From an uncultured Victivallales bacterium (lineage in GTDB: Bacteria; Verrucomicrobiota; Lentisphaeria; Victivallales; UBA1829), in NCBI GenBank assembly GCA_934661375.1, contig CAKUJH010000011.1:24795-88794 (forward strand): a stretch of DNA of 64,000 nt, given 5' to 3'. Under the pieces are notes generated by a model, which was not told the origin of the DNA, searched no databases, and saw nothing but the letters and a program-made list of their open reading frames with translations. Both the position numbers and the translations under genes were made by a program. This document shows positions 47,180 through 55,338 of the stretch, in pieces. Position 1 is the stretch's first letter. Each line of letters opens with the position of its first letter.

Positions 47180-50100
47180 ATGAAGAAACTCCTTTTTACT
47201 CTGACTGTTCCGCTGCTGCCGGTATTCGGTATGCAGGCCGCTGAAATCCCGGACTTTCATCTGTCTTTTGACAATACGGCGGATGCCCGTCTGCCGCAGA
47301 AAACGGAATCTCCGGAAGTAAAAGGGAGATTGGTTTATGTTCCCGGCATACGCGGTCAGGCTCTGGAAATCACGGATGCACTCCAGACTGTTCTGTGTTA
47401 TCCGTCCAATGGTCTGATCGGCGAAAAAGGCACGATCTCCATGTGGGTGAAGCCTTACTGGAACGGACTGCCGGAAACCAGTCATTACTATCTGTTTCAA
47501 ACGCAGAAGGACAACGGACAAAAAGATTTCCGGTTCTGGTTCTGGACCTGGCTGCGCGGAGATGTGCCGCTGAAAAACGGCGGCGGCATCATCGAACTCA
47601 AAGGCGGAACCCGCGACAGTGTCACCAGAAACGACTGGCTGCATGTCGCAATGGTCTGGAACCGCCGCAACTGGTCGAAAATCTATGTCAACGGGGAAGA
47701 AGTCGCCGCCAGCCGGTTCACCGGCATTGACCTGGAAATGATCCGCCGTTTTTCCATCGGCAGCGCAATTTCCGGAGAAGGCAGATTCAACGGTGCCGTC
47801 GACGAAGTCAAGATTTTCAGAAAACCGCTGTCCAGCCGGGAAATCCGCGCGGAATACCGTTCCAGCGCATTGTTTGACCTGACCATGGACGAAACATTCG
47901 TCAATTCCGGAAAAAACATTGTTCTGGAAGTTTCCGCGGCACCTCAGGGAACCCGGACGGGCAATGCGCTGGATAAAGACACGGAAAAATCCGCTTCCGC
48001 GGCTATGTCCATGCTGCTTTTCGATTCTGCGGAAAAATGTATCGGCCAGCAGGATTTCGGCACGATCCGGCTTCACGGTCCGCAGACTCTTCCGTTCCAG
48101 GCCGGAACTCTTGCGCCGGGACATTACCGGCTCGAAGTTTCCATGCGGGACGGAGACCGCTCCATTGTCCGCACCTTCAAAATTTCCGTGACGGATGTAA
48201 AACCCGAAAACGCCCCGGACGGACCAATTGTCTGCGGGGAATCGTTTTTCCGGAAACAGTATGATTCGCTTCTGGGCAGTGAAATCACCGGAACCCTGAA
48301 CGGCAGGAAATACCGGGAAGCTGCGTCGGAAAAAATGAGCCGCATTTACTGTGAAGTTCCCATCCCGGAACAATACCGGAACGGGGAGCTGCTGATGCTG
48401 GAACTGGAATGGCCGGACGACAAACCGCGCATGGCGGCATTTTATCTGCACTCCGGCAAAGGCTCGCAATCCATCATACGGGACCGTCTGGGGCAGGGGC
48501 TTATTTCCGGCGGAGCATATCCGCTTTCCGGAAAAATGCAGAAAGTCCGTTACTTCTTTTATGCCGGACTGCCCGAATATCTTTTCGAAGCCAGGACCAT
48601 GGCTACCGGCAAGCCTGCCGCCATCGCCTCCATCCGTCTGAGCCGGGTGAAGGAACCTTTGCCTGCGCTGAAAATCAATCTGCCGCCCAATATGCGCGGA
48701 CGCTCCATCGGGCATCTGGACGAGGATCAGTCCTTCGAATACAATCTGGACTGGGACAACACCCGCCCGAAAATGTCCCGGCTGGATGTCGAAACAAAAT
48801 TTCTCCGCAAGCTCTGCGAATACTTTGCCTACACGGGACAGAACTATTTTTCGCTTCCGCTGCTGCGCTATGATTTCACCGCATACGAGCGGACTACGGT
48901 TCCCGGATTCCGCGGCAACATTCCGTTCATGCCCGGCTCCATTCCCTTCTGGATGAAGAGTCTGCATGAAAACGGCATTGAGTTTACCGCCATCATCAAT
49001 CTGTGGGCTCCTCCGGAAATGACTCTCCCCGATCAGAAAAGCCGCTTCATACTGGAAAATTATTATTCCAGGGACAAGGACGGGGCAGTGCTGGAAAAAT
49101 CCTGCAATCCGCTGCATCCGGAAGTCCGGAAACTGCTGGAACGCAATATCGAAGACTTTGCCAGCCGCTTCGCCGCCCGGAAGGGATTGACCGGAATTGA
49201 TCTCTGGCTGGAATGGGACAGCTTCGGTTTCCGCAATCTTGATAACGGCTATGATGATGAAAGTGTCGGGCGTTTCAGCCGCGAAACCGGTCTGAAGATT
49301 CCGGCTTTTGCGGAGCAGAAATATCAGCGGCGTCATCAGTTCCTTACCACTGGCGAAAACCGGAAACGCTGGGTTGCCTGGCGTGCGGAACAGACCACGC
49401 AGCAGATCCGCCGGGTCCGGGAAATCATCAACCGGTACAATCCCGCTCTGCCGCTGTATGTTACAGTTTCCGGATTCCCGATGCGGGGCGATCAGGCAGC
49501 CCGGACGCCCGATACCGTGGATTTCCGCAAAAACATTCTCGAAGAACAGTGTCTGGATATAGATGCGGTGAATGCCATTCCGAATGTTTATGTTACGCCG
49601 ATGCGGTTCTGCACGGATCAGTACTGGATTGAACACTGGTCCGGCGGCTATGCCTCCACCGAAGAACTTCTGCTGAATCCGGCGGTGTCCGCCATATTCA
49701 GAAATCCCCGCGGAAATTATGTCAGCAGTTATCGGGAATATTTTGAAACATTCAGCAAATCTCCGCTCGAAAGTAAATTTCCGGCGTATTTTCAGAATGC
49801 CGACCTGAAACCCCATGGACGCTTCTTCCTGAAGGAACTGGCTTACAGTCTTGCCATGACCGATGCCCAGCGAATCGCTTTCGGTGCACAGCCGCTTGCA
49901 GCTCTCGGCTTTGAGGAACTGGTCCGCGAATTTGTCCGCGCCTACCGCGCATTGCCGGACCGTCCGTTTCAGGACGCTGCCGGAGCCGGCGACCCGGTTA
50001 CAGTCCGCTTCCTGCAAACGGAAAACGGAACATATCTGTATGCTGTAAACCTGATTCATTGTCCCGGCGAGGTGATTCTGCAGCTGCCCGGCGCATCCGG

Positions 50101-50968
50101 GGCGGAAGATCTTTCATCCGGACAGAAGCTCCCGGTTCAGAATGGACGGCTGACTGTTTCCCTGAAACCGTTTGAACTCCGTTCCTTCCTGATTCCGGGC
50201 AAGACAGTTCCTGCTCTGGAAAAAGTTCTGGTGCCGCAGGATTTCCGGAATGAGACGGAAAAGCGTTTCAAGGATTTCGAATACGCCGAACGCGAACTTG
50301 CCGCCGCCGGAATCCGCGACAAAGCATTGAAAGACTGCATGGAAAAATGTCGGAAAGCATATTCGGAAGGCCGTTTCGCGGAACTGTACCGTCTGTTCAA
50401 CAGCAAACTGATGGGGGAACTGAGTCAGAAAATCAGTATGCTGAAAAACGGTTTTCTTTCCCGTGAAGTCCGGATGCTGGAAGAATCACATTTTGCTGTC
50501 AACTGCGGCAGTTCTGAATATCTGCTGAGCGGAGACACGCTGTTTCTGCCGGATATGAAATGGGAAGATGGGACCACGAACTACGGCTACACCGGCAAAG
50601 GAACGCTGGTAGCCCGCAATACGGAAAAAATGCCGGAATCTCCTCTGCGTCCCCTGTTTCAGACAGAACGCTATGACATCAGCGGATATCGTTTCAAGGT
50701 TAAAGACGGCAAATACACTCTGAAAGCCAGTATGCGGGTCGGGTATGAACCGGCACGGAAAAACGGCATTTTTGTAGTGGATGCCGCCGTGAACGGAAAA
50801 ACCGTGGAAAAGGCGTTTGACCTGTTTCAGCGGGAAGGGAAATACGGTTATGCCCAGATCATTGTCCGGGACATCAGACCGCAGAACGGAATTATCTCGT
50901 TTGAGCTGACAACCCAGGAAAGCTCCACTGTGCGTCTGCTGAACGCCATCGAAATAATTCCGCAGTGA
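47180..50968 (+). CDS. Secreted LamG/TIM-barrel glycoside hydrolase with malectin-like end
   Basis: The 1262-residue protein has a signal peptide (MKKLLFTLTVPLLPVFGMQA), a LamG/concanavalin-like domain (~25-230: GTISMWVKPYWNG, NDWLHVAMVWNRRNWSKIYVNGE, GAVDEVKIFRKPLS), beta modules, and a GH42-like barrel (~510-850) with LTGIDLWLEWDSFGF near 670 and LYVTVSGFP. A helical stretch follows, then a malectin-like C-terminal domain (~1140-1260). The barrel family is not certain, and no activity is assigned. It is closed by a terminator and is the last gene of the LacI operon. Confidence 0.72.
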   Translation: MKKLLFTLTVPLLPVFGMQAAEIPDFHLSFDNTADARLPQKTESPEVKGRLVYVPGIRGQALEITDALQTVLCYPSNGLIGEKGTISMWVKPYWNGLPETSHYYLFQTQKDNGQKDFRFWFWTWLRGDVPLKNGGGIIELKGGTRDSVTRNDWLHVAMVWNRRNWSKIYVNGEEVAASRFTGIDLEMIRRFSIGSAISGEGRFNGAVDEVKIFRKPLSSREIRAEYRSSALFDLTMDETFVNSGKNIVLEVSAAPQGTRTGNALDKDTEKSASAAMSMLLFDSAEKCIGQQDFGTIRLHGPQTLPFQAGTLAPGHYRLEVSMRDGDRSIVRTFKISVTDVKPENAPDGPIVCGESFFRKQYDSLLGSEITGTLNGRKYREAASEKMSRIYCEVPIPEQYRNGELLMLELEWPDDKPRMAAFYLHSGKGSQSIIRDRLGQGLISGGAYPLSGKMQKVRYFFYAGLPEYLFEARTMATGKPAAIASIRLSRVKEPLPALKINLPPNMRGRSIGHLDEDQSFEYNLDWDNTRPKMSRLDVETKFLRKLCEYFAYTGQNYFSLPLLRYDFTAYERTTVPGFRGNIPFMPGSIPFWMKSLHENGIEFTAIINLWAPPEMTLPDQKSRFILENYYSRDKDGAVLEKSCNPLHPEVRKLLERNIEDFASRFAARKGLTGIDLWLEWDSFGFRNLDNGYDDESVGRFSRETGLKIPAFAEQKYQRRHQFLTTGENRKRWVAWRAEQTTQQIRRVREIINRYNPALPLYVTVSGFPMRGDQAARTPDTVDFRKNILEEQCLDIDAVNAIPNVYVTPMRFCTDQYWIEHWSGGYASTEELLLNPAVSAIFRNPRGNYVSSYREYFETFSKSPLESKFPAYFQNADLKPHGRFFLKELAYSLAMTDAQRIAFGAQPLAALGFEELVREFVRAYRALPDRPFQDAAGAGDPVTVRFLQTENGTYLYAVNLIHCPGEVILQLPGASGAEDLSSGQKLPVQNGRLTVSLKPFELRSFLIPGKTVPALEKVLVPQDFRNETEKRFKDFEYAERELAAAGIRDKALKDCMEKCRKAYSEGRFAELYRLFNSKLMGELSQKISMLKNGFLSREVRMLEESHFAVNCGSSEYLLSGDTLFLPDMKWEDGTTNYGYTGKGTLVARNTEKMPESPLRPLFQTERYDISGYRFKVKDGKYTLKASMRVGYEPARKNGIFVVDAAVNGKTVEKAFDLFQREGKYGYAQIIVRDIRPQNGIISFELTTQESSTVRLLNAIEIIPQ

Positions 50969-50984
50969 AATATTGATACTCCGG

Positions 50985-51036
50985 AAAGCACAGCCGGCTG
51001 TCTCCCGACGGAGGTTCAGCGGGGCTGTGCTTTTTT
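50985..51036. terminator. Bidirectional terminator
   Basis: AAAGCACAGCC (50985-50995) pairs with GGCTGTGC (51023-51030), followed by TTTTTT. The arrangement works for the plus-strand LacI operon, and its stem overlaps the 3' end of the convergent FtsB-like gene. Confidence 0.85.
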
Positions 51037-51330
51037 ATCGGCAGGCGTTCTGTAAATCAGAACTTCTTCGCCTTCCCGGCAGTACTTGAACTTTTCCCGC
51101 GCGATCCGTTCCGCCGCCAAGGCGCTGTGTTCAAGGTCATGCACCTCAAGAATCAAAGAACGGCATTCTTCCTGCGCCTGCCGCAATTCCTGCTCCAGAT
51201 CAGAGACTTTGCGCTGCATGTCTGTGTATTTGCGGTAAACCGGCATCACCAGAATTACCGCAAATCCCAGAAAAACAGCCAGGAGGATATACAGCGAACC
51301 GGAAAGCATTTTCTGAACTTTACTGCCCAT
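51016..51330 (-). CDS. Septum formation initiator, FtsB/DivIC-like
   Basis: The 104-residue protein has an N-terminal membrane helix (LYILLAVFLGFAVILVMPVY) and a coiled coil (YTDMQRKVSDLEQELRQAQEECRSLILEVHDLEH), ending with AREKFKYCREGEEVLIY, typical of FtsB/DivIC. Such proteins link FtsL and FtsQ in the divisome. It lies downstream of rho on the same strand. Confidence 0.85.
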   Translation of the reverse strand: MGSKVQKMLSGSLYILLAVFLGFAVILVMPVYRKYTDMQRKVSDLEQELRQAQEECRSLILEVHDLEHSALAAERIAREKFKYCREGEEVLIYRTPADKKAQPR

Positions 51331-51399
51331 GACATATAATCTCCATCCGGCGGCAGGGAAACGATGCCCGCTGTCCGCCGGGCTTGTTCCGGAAGAACC

Positions 51400-53517
51400 T
51401 TACACCTGAAGGGTCATCAGGAATTCGGCGTTGGTTTTCATTTTCTTCAGCTTGCCGATCAGCAGCTCCATCGCTTCCACCGGCGGCACACCGTTCATCG
51501 CCTTGCGGAGAGTCCAGACACGCTGGAGTTCATCCGGATGCAGGAGCAGTTCCTCTTTACGGGTACCGCTGCGCTCGATGTTGATGGCAGGATAGACACG
51601 GCGGTCGACCAGATAACGGTCAAGGTGCAGTTCCATGTTGCCGGTGCCTTTGAACTCTTCAAAGATGACTTCGTCCATACGGCTGCCGGTGTCGATCAGC
51701 GCGGTGGCGATGATGGTCAGACTTCCTTTGCCGTCGATATTGCGGGCTGCGCCGAAGAAACGTTTCGGTTTGTGCAGTGCGTTGGCGTCCACACCGCCGG
51801 TGAGAATCTTGCCGCTGTGCGGCTGAAGGGTGTTGTAGGCGCGGGCAAGACGCGTAATGGAGTCCAGCAGGATCACTACATCTTTGCCGTATTCCACCAT
51901 GCGTTTGGCTTTTTCGATCACCATTTCGGCAACCTGAACATGGCGTTCCGGCGGTTCGTCGAAAGTGGAGCTGACCACTTCCGCTTTGACCGAACGCTGC
52001 ATGTCCGTAACTTCTTCCGGGCGTTCGTCAATCAGCAGAATGATGAGTTCCACATCCGGATTGTTTTTGCTGATGGCGTTTGCCATTTTCTGCATCAGAA
52101 CCGTTTTACCGGTACGCGGCGGCGCTACAATCAGACCGCGCTGTCCCATACCGATCGGCGTCACCAGGTCGACCACACGGGTGGACAGTTCTTCCGGAGA
52201 ATTTTCCAGAATCAGACGCTGTGTCGGAAAGTACGGAGTCAGATCACTGAACGGAATGATGGTGCGTTTGCGGTCCGGAGACTCGTGGTTGATGGTTTCC
52301 ACTTTGAGCATGGCGAAGAAACGCTCTTTTTCGCGCGGAGGACGGATCTGTCCCGTAATGAAGTCGCCGGTCTTGACCGAGAAACGCCGGATCTGCGACG
52401 GACTCAGGTAAATATCTTCCGATGAGGGCAGGTAGCTGTACGCGGGGGAACGCAGAAAACCGAAACCGTCCGGCAGAATTTCCAGGAATCCGCTGCCGTA
52501 CATGATGCCGTTGCGTTCGGCATTGACCCGCAGAATTTCAAACACCAGTTTGGATTTTTCCAGCGCACCGACACCTTCAATGCCCATTTCACGCGCCATC
52601 ACGCTCAATCTTTCCATCGACATTTCCTGAAGTTCGGAAATGTTCACGCTGGGAACCGGAGTTTTGGGCGCATTGGGATCAGCCGGAACTGCCGGAGCCT
52701 GCGCTGCATTCTCCATCGGCTGAACCGGCTGCTGCATCTGCGGCTGCGGACGCGAAAGCTGGGAATAATTGTTGTTGGAATTGTATTCCTGGCTGTAATC
52801 ATTGCCGTAGCCGTAGGAATTCCGGTTGTAATCGTTCTGGTAGTTCCCGTGGTTCTGACGGCTGCCGTTCTGGTTGTTGTGGTAGAAGCGGCGCTGTCCG
52901 TCCAGATAATCGTCATCATACCGGTTGTTGTTCTGCGGCTGATAACGGCGGCGCTGATTGTTGTTATTGTTGTTATTATTGTTGTTGCCGCGGCGGTTGT
53001 TGTAATCCTGACGCTGCTGCATCCGGTCGCCGTTGCGGCGCTGATTGTTGTTCTGCATCCGCTGCTGCATCATGGGGTTGCGGCGCTGCTGAACCGGCGC
53101 ACTTTCCGTATCCCGGTAATTGTCATAATCATCGGTGTCCGTCGGGATCGGGGCGGCAGGTTCGGTGTAGGTCGCACTGATGGGTTCCGGAGCAGGGACA
53201 TAGCCGTCGTCGTCATCTTCCGGCGGACCGAAGGAAACGGCATTGACGGGTTCTGTCGGAACAACCAGCAGGTCCGGCTGGGCGTTGGCGAAGTATTCCG
53301 GTTCTTCTGCTTCCGATTTTTTCGGTGCCGGTGCCGGAGCCGGAGCAGAAGCCGGGGCAGAAACCTGAACAGCCGGTGCGGGTTCCGCCGGACGCTGACG
53401 CGGCGGACGTCCGCGTCTTTTCGGTGCCGGAGCCGGAGCTGCGGCTTCTGCGGGTTGAGCGGGAACCGGATTGTTTTCCGGTGCGGGAACGGATGACAAG
53501 TTGTTTTCCTGATCCAT
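51400..53517 (-). CDS. rho: Transcription termination factor Rho with Asn-rich N-terminal insert
   Basis: This 705-residue protein has the complete Rho core from about residue 292: SMERLSVMAREMGIEG (RHO_N), the RNA-binding OB fold (SGFLEILPDGFGFLRS, SEDIYLSPSQIRRFSVKTGD), Walker A APPRTGKT, LIDERPEEVTDM and the QDITLIR-type loop region. The N-terminus is long and unusual: residues ~1-140 are Pro/Ala-rich with an AT-hook-like KRRGRPPR at 33-40, and ~143-269 are rich in Asn, Gln, Arg and Tyr with a run of ten Asn at 178-187. Core Rho is ~420 residues. AGGAG precedes the ATG. coaE lies upstream in the same direction. Confidence 0.95.
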   Translation of the reverse strand: MDQENNLSSVPAPENNPVPAQPAEAAAPAPAPKRRGRPPRQRPAEPAPAVQVSAPASAPAPAPAPKKSEAEEPEYFANAQPDLLVVPTEPVNAVSFGPPEDDDDGYVPAPEPISATYTEPAAPIPTDTDDYDNYRDTESAPVQQRRNPMMQQRMQNNNQRRNGDRMQQRQDYNNRRGNNNNNNNNNNQRRRYQPQNNNRYDDDYLDGQRRFYHNNQNGSRQNHGNYQNDYNRNSYGYGNDYSQEYNSNNNYSQLSRPQPQMQQPVQPMENAAQAPAVPADPNAPKTPVPSVNISELQEMSMERLSVMAREMGIEGVGALEKSKLVFEILRVNAERNGIMYGSGFLEILPDGFGFLRSPAYSYLPSSEDIYLSPSQIRRFSVKTGDFITGQIRPPREKERFFAMLKVETINHESPDRKRTIIPFSDLTPYFPTQRLILENSPEELSTRVVDLVTPIGMGQRGLIVAPPRTGKTVLMQKMANAISKNNPDVELIILLIDERPEEVTDMQRSVKAEVVSSTFDEPPERHVQVAEMVIEKAKRMVEYGKDVVILLDSITRLARAYNTLQPHSGKILTGGVDANALHKPKRFFGAARNIDGKGSLTIIATALIDTGSRMDEVIFEEFKGTGNMELHLDRYLVDRRVYPAINIERSGTRKEELLLHPDELQRVWTLRKAMNGVPPVEAMELLIGKLKKMKTNAEFLMTLQV

Positions 53518-53537
53518 CGGGTTGTTTCTCCTGTTTT

Positions 53538-54143
53538 TTATTTATTGAAAAACTGTTTGATTTCCTGATCCAGCCGGCGGCATTGTTCGCGCAGCATATC
53601 GAGCGAGCCTCGGTTGATGATTCCGTAATCCGCCAATTCCAGTTTCCGGGCGGCGGAAAATTGTGCAGACATGCGTTCCTCCGCATGTTCACGTGTCCAG
53701 TTCCGGGACAGCAGACGCGTCATCTGTATTTCCGGCGGCGACCAGACGGCAATCGTTTTATCCATGTGCGGACTCCATTTGGTTTCGAACAGCAGCGGAA
53801 CTTCCACCAGCACAAACCTGGCTTCTAAACGGACTGCCTGGTCTTCCAGACGCCGCAGAATTTCCGGGTGCAGAACGGAATTGAGCCACTGGCGTTCCGT
53901 CTCATCGCCGAAAACTTTTTCCGCAATGAACTTGCGATCCGGCAGTGCATCCGCACCGATCACCGCTCGACCCCAGCGTTCCTCCAGCAAATGTGTGAAC
54001 AGCGAATCCGCTTCCGAGTAAATCTCGTGGCAAATCCGGTCTGCATCCAGACAATGCCAATCCTGAAACGTGCTGAAAATCCTGCCGACTTCCGATTTGC
54101 CGCATCCCGGTCCGCCGGTCAGACCTATCCGTATGAAACTCAA
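53538..54143 (-). CDS. coaE: Dephospho-CoA kinase
   Basis: The 201-residue P-loop kinase (final step of CoA synthesis) has IGLTGGPGCGKSEVGRIF, DADRICHEI, and VLHPEILRRLE, VEVPLLFE, VWSPPEIQMTRLLSRN, all CoaE landmarks. A TTG at 54143 is the likely start, preceded by AGGAG with a 7-nt gap; a longer frame from 54248 would add a 35-residue tail with no homology. It precedes rho by 20 bp. Confidence 0.92.
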   Translation of the reverse strand: MSFIRIGLTGGPGCGKSEVGRIFSTFQDWHCLDADRICHEIYSEADSLFTHLLEERWGRAVIGADALPDRKFIAEKVFGDETERQWLNSVLHPEILRRLEDQAVRLEARFVLVEVPLLFETKWSPHMDKTIAVWSPPEIQMTRLLSRNWTREHAEERMSAQFSAARKLELADYGIINRGSLDMLREQCRRLDQEIKQFFNK

Positions 54144-54361
54144 AAAATATCTCCTGAAAATTCCGTTATCATTTTTCCTTGTGAACAAAATCCGGAAACA
54201 GTTCATACTGCGCTGATTGCCATTCTGGGGAAAAATGCCGTTTCGCAAAAAAATTATGGAAAACGGATAAAATCATGCAAATGATACTGTACTTTATCAC
54301 TTTTTGCGCTATATTCAAGTGTAAATTCATTTTTTTTTGGCAGGAAAGGAATATTTTCAGC

Positions 54362-54913
54362 ATGAAAAGAGTCAGCAGCAAAGAGGTCGCAGCCGGAAAA
54401 TGGCTTGCCCTTAATGAAATTGAGTACATCGACAACAAAGGTGTCCGGCGTATCTGGGAATCCGTTTCCCGCAAACGTTCCGCCGGAGCCGTCGCCATTA
54501 TCTGCACCCTCAAACCTTCCGGACGCCTGATCCTGGTCCGGCAGTACCGTCCCCCCGCGGACAGCATGGTCATCGAGTTTCCCGCCGGACTGGTCAATCC
54601 CGGTGAATCGCCGGAAGTTACGGCAGTCCGCGAACTGCGGGAAGAAACCGGATATCAGGGACGTCTCATCCGCATGATTCCCGATACCTTCAGCTCGCCC
54701 GGACTCAGTTCCGAGCTCGTGCGCCTGGCGGTCATGGAAGCCGATGACACTCCCGCTGAACAGCTGGTCACGGATTTTGATGATACGGAGGATATCGAAA
54801 CTCTGCTGGTGGACCGTTCCCGTCTGGAAGAGTTTCTGTTTGAAGCGGCGCAGCGCGGCGATCAGGTCGATGGCCGCGTCTGCGCTTTTGCGGTCGGCAT
54901 GTCCTTGAAATAA
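54362..54913 (+). CDS. NUDIX hydrolase, ADP-ribose pyrophosphatase-like
   Basis: The 183-residue protein has a complete NUDIX box (GLVNPGESPEVTAVRELREETGYQG) and the ADP-ribose pyrophosphatase layout, with VRQYRPPADSMVIEFPAG before it. The ATG at 54362 follows GGAAAGGA. It hydrolyses a nucleoside diphosphate derivative, probably ADP-ribose. It stands alone on the plus strand, divergent from coaE and convergent with the MIF-like gene. Confidence 0.9.
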   Translation: MKRVSSKEVAAGKWLALNEIEYIDNKGVRRIWESVSRKRSAGAVAIICTLKPSGRLILVRQYRPPADSMVIEFPAGLVNPGESPEVTAVRELREETGYQGRLIRMIPDTFSSPGLSSELVRLAVMEADDTPAEQLVTDFDDTEDIETLLVDRSRLEEFLFEAAQRGDQVDGRVCAFAVGMSLK

Positions 54914-54921
54914 AACCGGCT

Positions 54922-55245
54922 TTATTCCGTCCGCATTTTCCCGTTGAAACAGATGTGGATCCGCTGGGAACTGATTCCGTATCCGGCAAGCAGACCGCAA
55001 TAGGCTGCACTCAGCCGGTCACACTTTTCCTGTGAAAGCGATTCGCCGCTGATCACTGCGGCAAATGCGGACGGCGCAAGGAAGTTTCCGCCGGACGCTA
55101 CAACGGTATCGTCGTTGACGACCACCTGGATTTCCTGCAGGACTCCGGCAAATTCATCCGCGGTGAGACCGGACACTTTGACCGCCAGGTCCTCCTTCTG
55201 CGTGCGATCCAGTTTCTGCGAGACAGTCAGTTTGACAGTTAACAT
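54922..55245 (-). CDS. MIF/tautomerase-like protein lacking the catalytic proline
   Basis: The 107-residue protein resembles macrophage migration inhibitory factor: IQVVVNDDTVVASGGNFLAPSAFAAVIS, SAAYCGLLAGYGISSQRIHICFN align with the MIF loop and C-terminal strand. The second residue, where MIF has the catalytic Pro1, is Leu, so tautomerase activity is unlikely. GGGGAGG precedes the ATG at 55245, which fixes this start. It is downstream of flotillin, with two tandem hairpins between. Confidence 0.78.
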   Translation of the reverse strand: MLTVKLTVSQKLDRTQKEDLAVKVSGLTADEFAGVLQEIQVVVNDDTVVASGGNFLAPSAFAAVISGESLSQEKCDRLSAAYCGLLAGYGISSQRIHICFNGKMRTE

Positions 55246-55264
55246 AGTCCTCCCCTTTTTTTGC

Positions 55265-55325
55265 GGAATCCCGACAGGCGGGATTCCTGTTGCAGGCACA
55301 TTCCCGGATCCCCTTGATCCGGGAA
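55265..55325. repeat. Two tandem hairpins between flotillin and the MIF-like gene
   Basis: GGAATCCC/GGGATTCC (55265-55287) and TTCCCGGATC/GATCCGGGAA (55301-55325) lie side by side. Only the second has a plus-strand T run nearby, and no plus-strand gene ends there, so they are probably mRNA processing or stability elements. Confidence 0.5.
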
Positions 55326-55338
55326 CGGCATTTTTTTG

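Noticed and set aside
46208..50059. A 1283-codon open frame antisense to the LamG/barrel gene
   Set aside because: Its composition is that of a codon-bias shadow of the plus-strand gene, which has signal peptide and domain features. It has no start signals or recognisable domains.
51364..53496. Plus-strand open frames antisense to rho, one rich in Val/Ile
   Set aside because: The Val/Ile-rich frame is the reverse reading of the Asn codons of rho. The rho frame has unequivocal core motifs.
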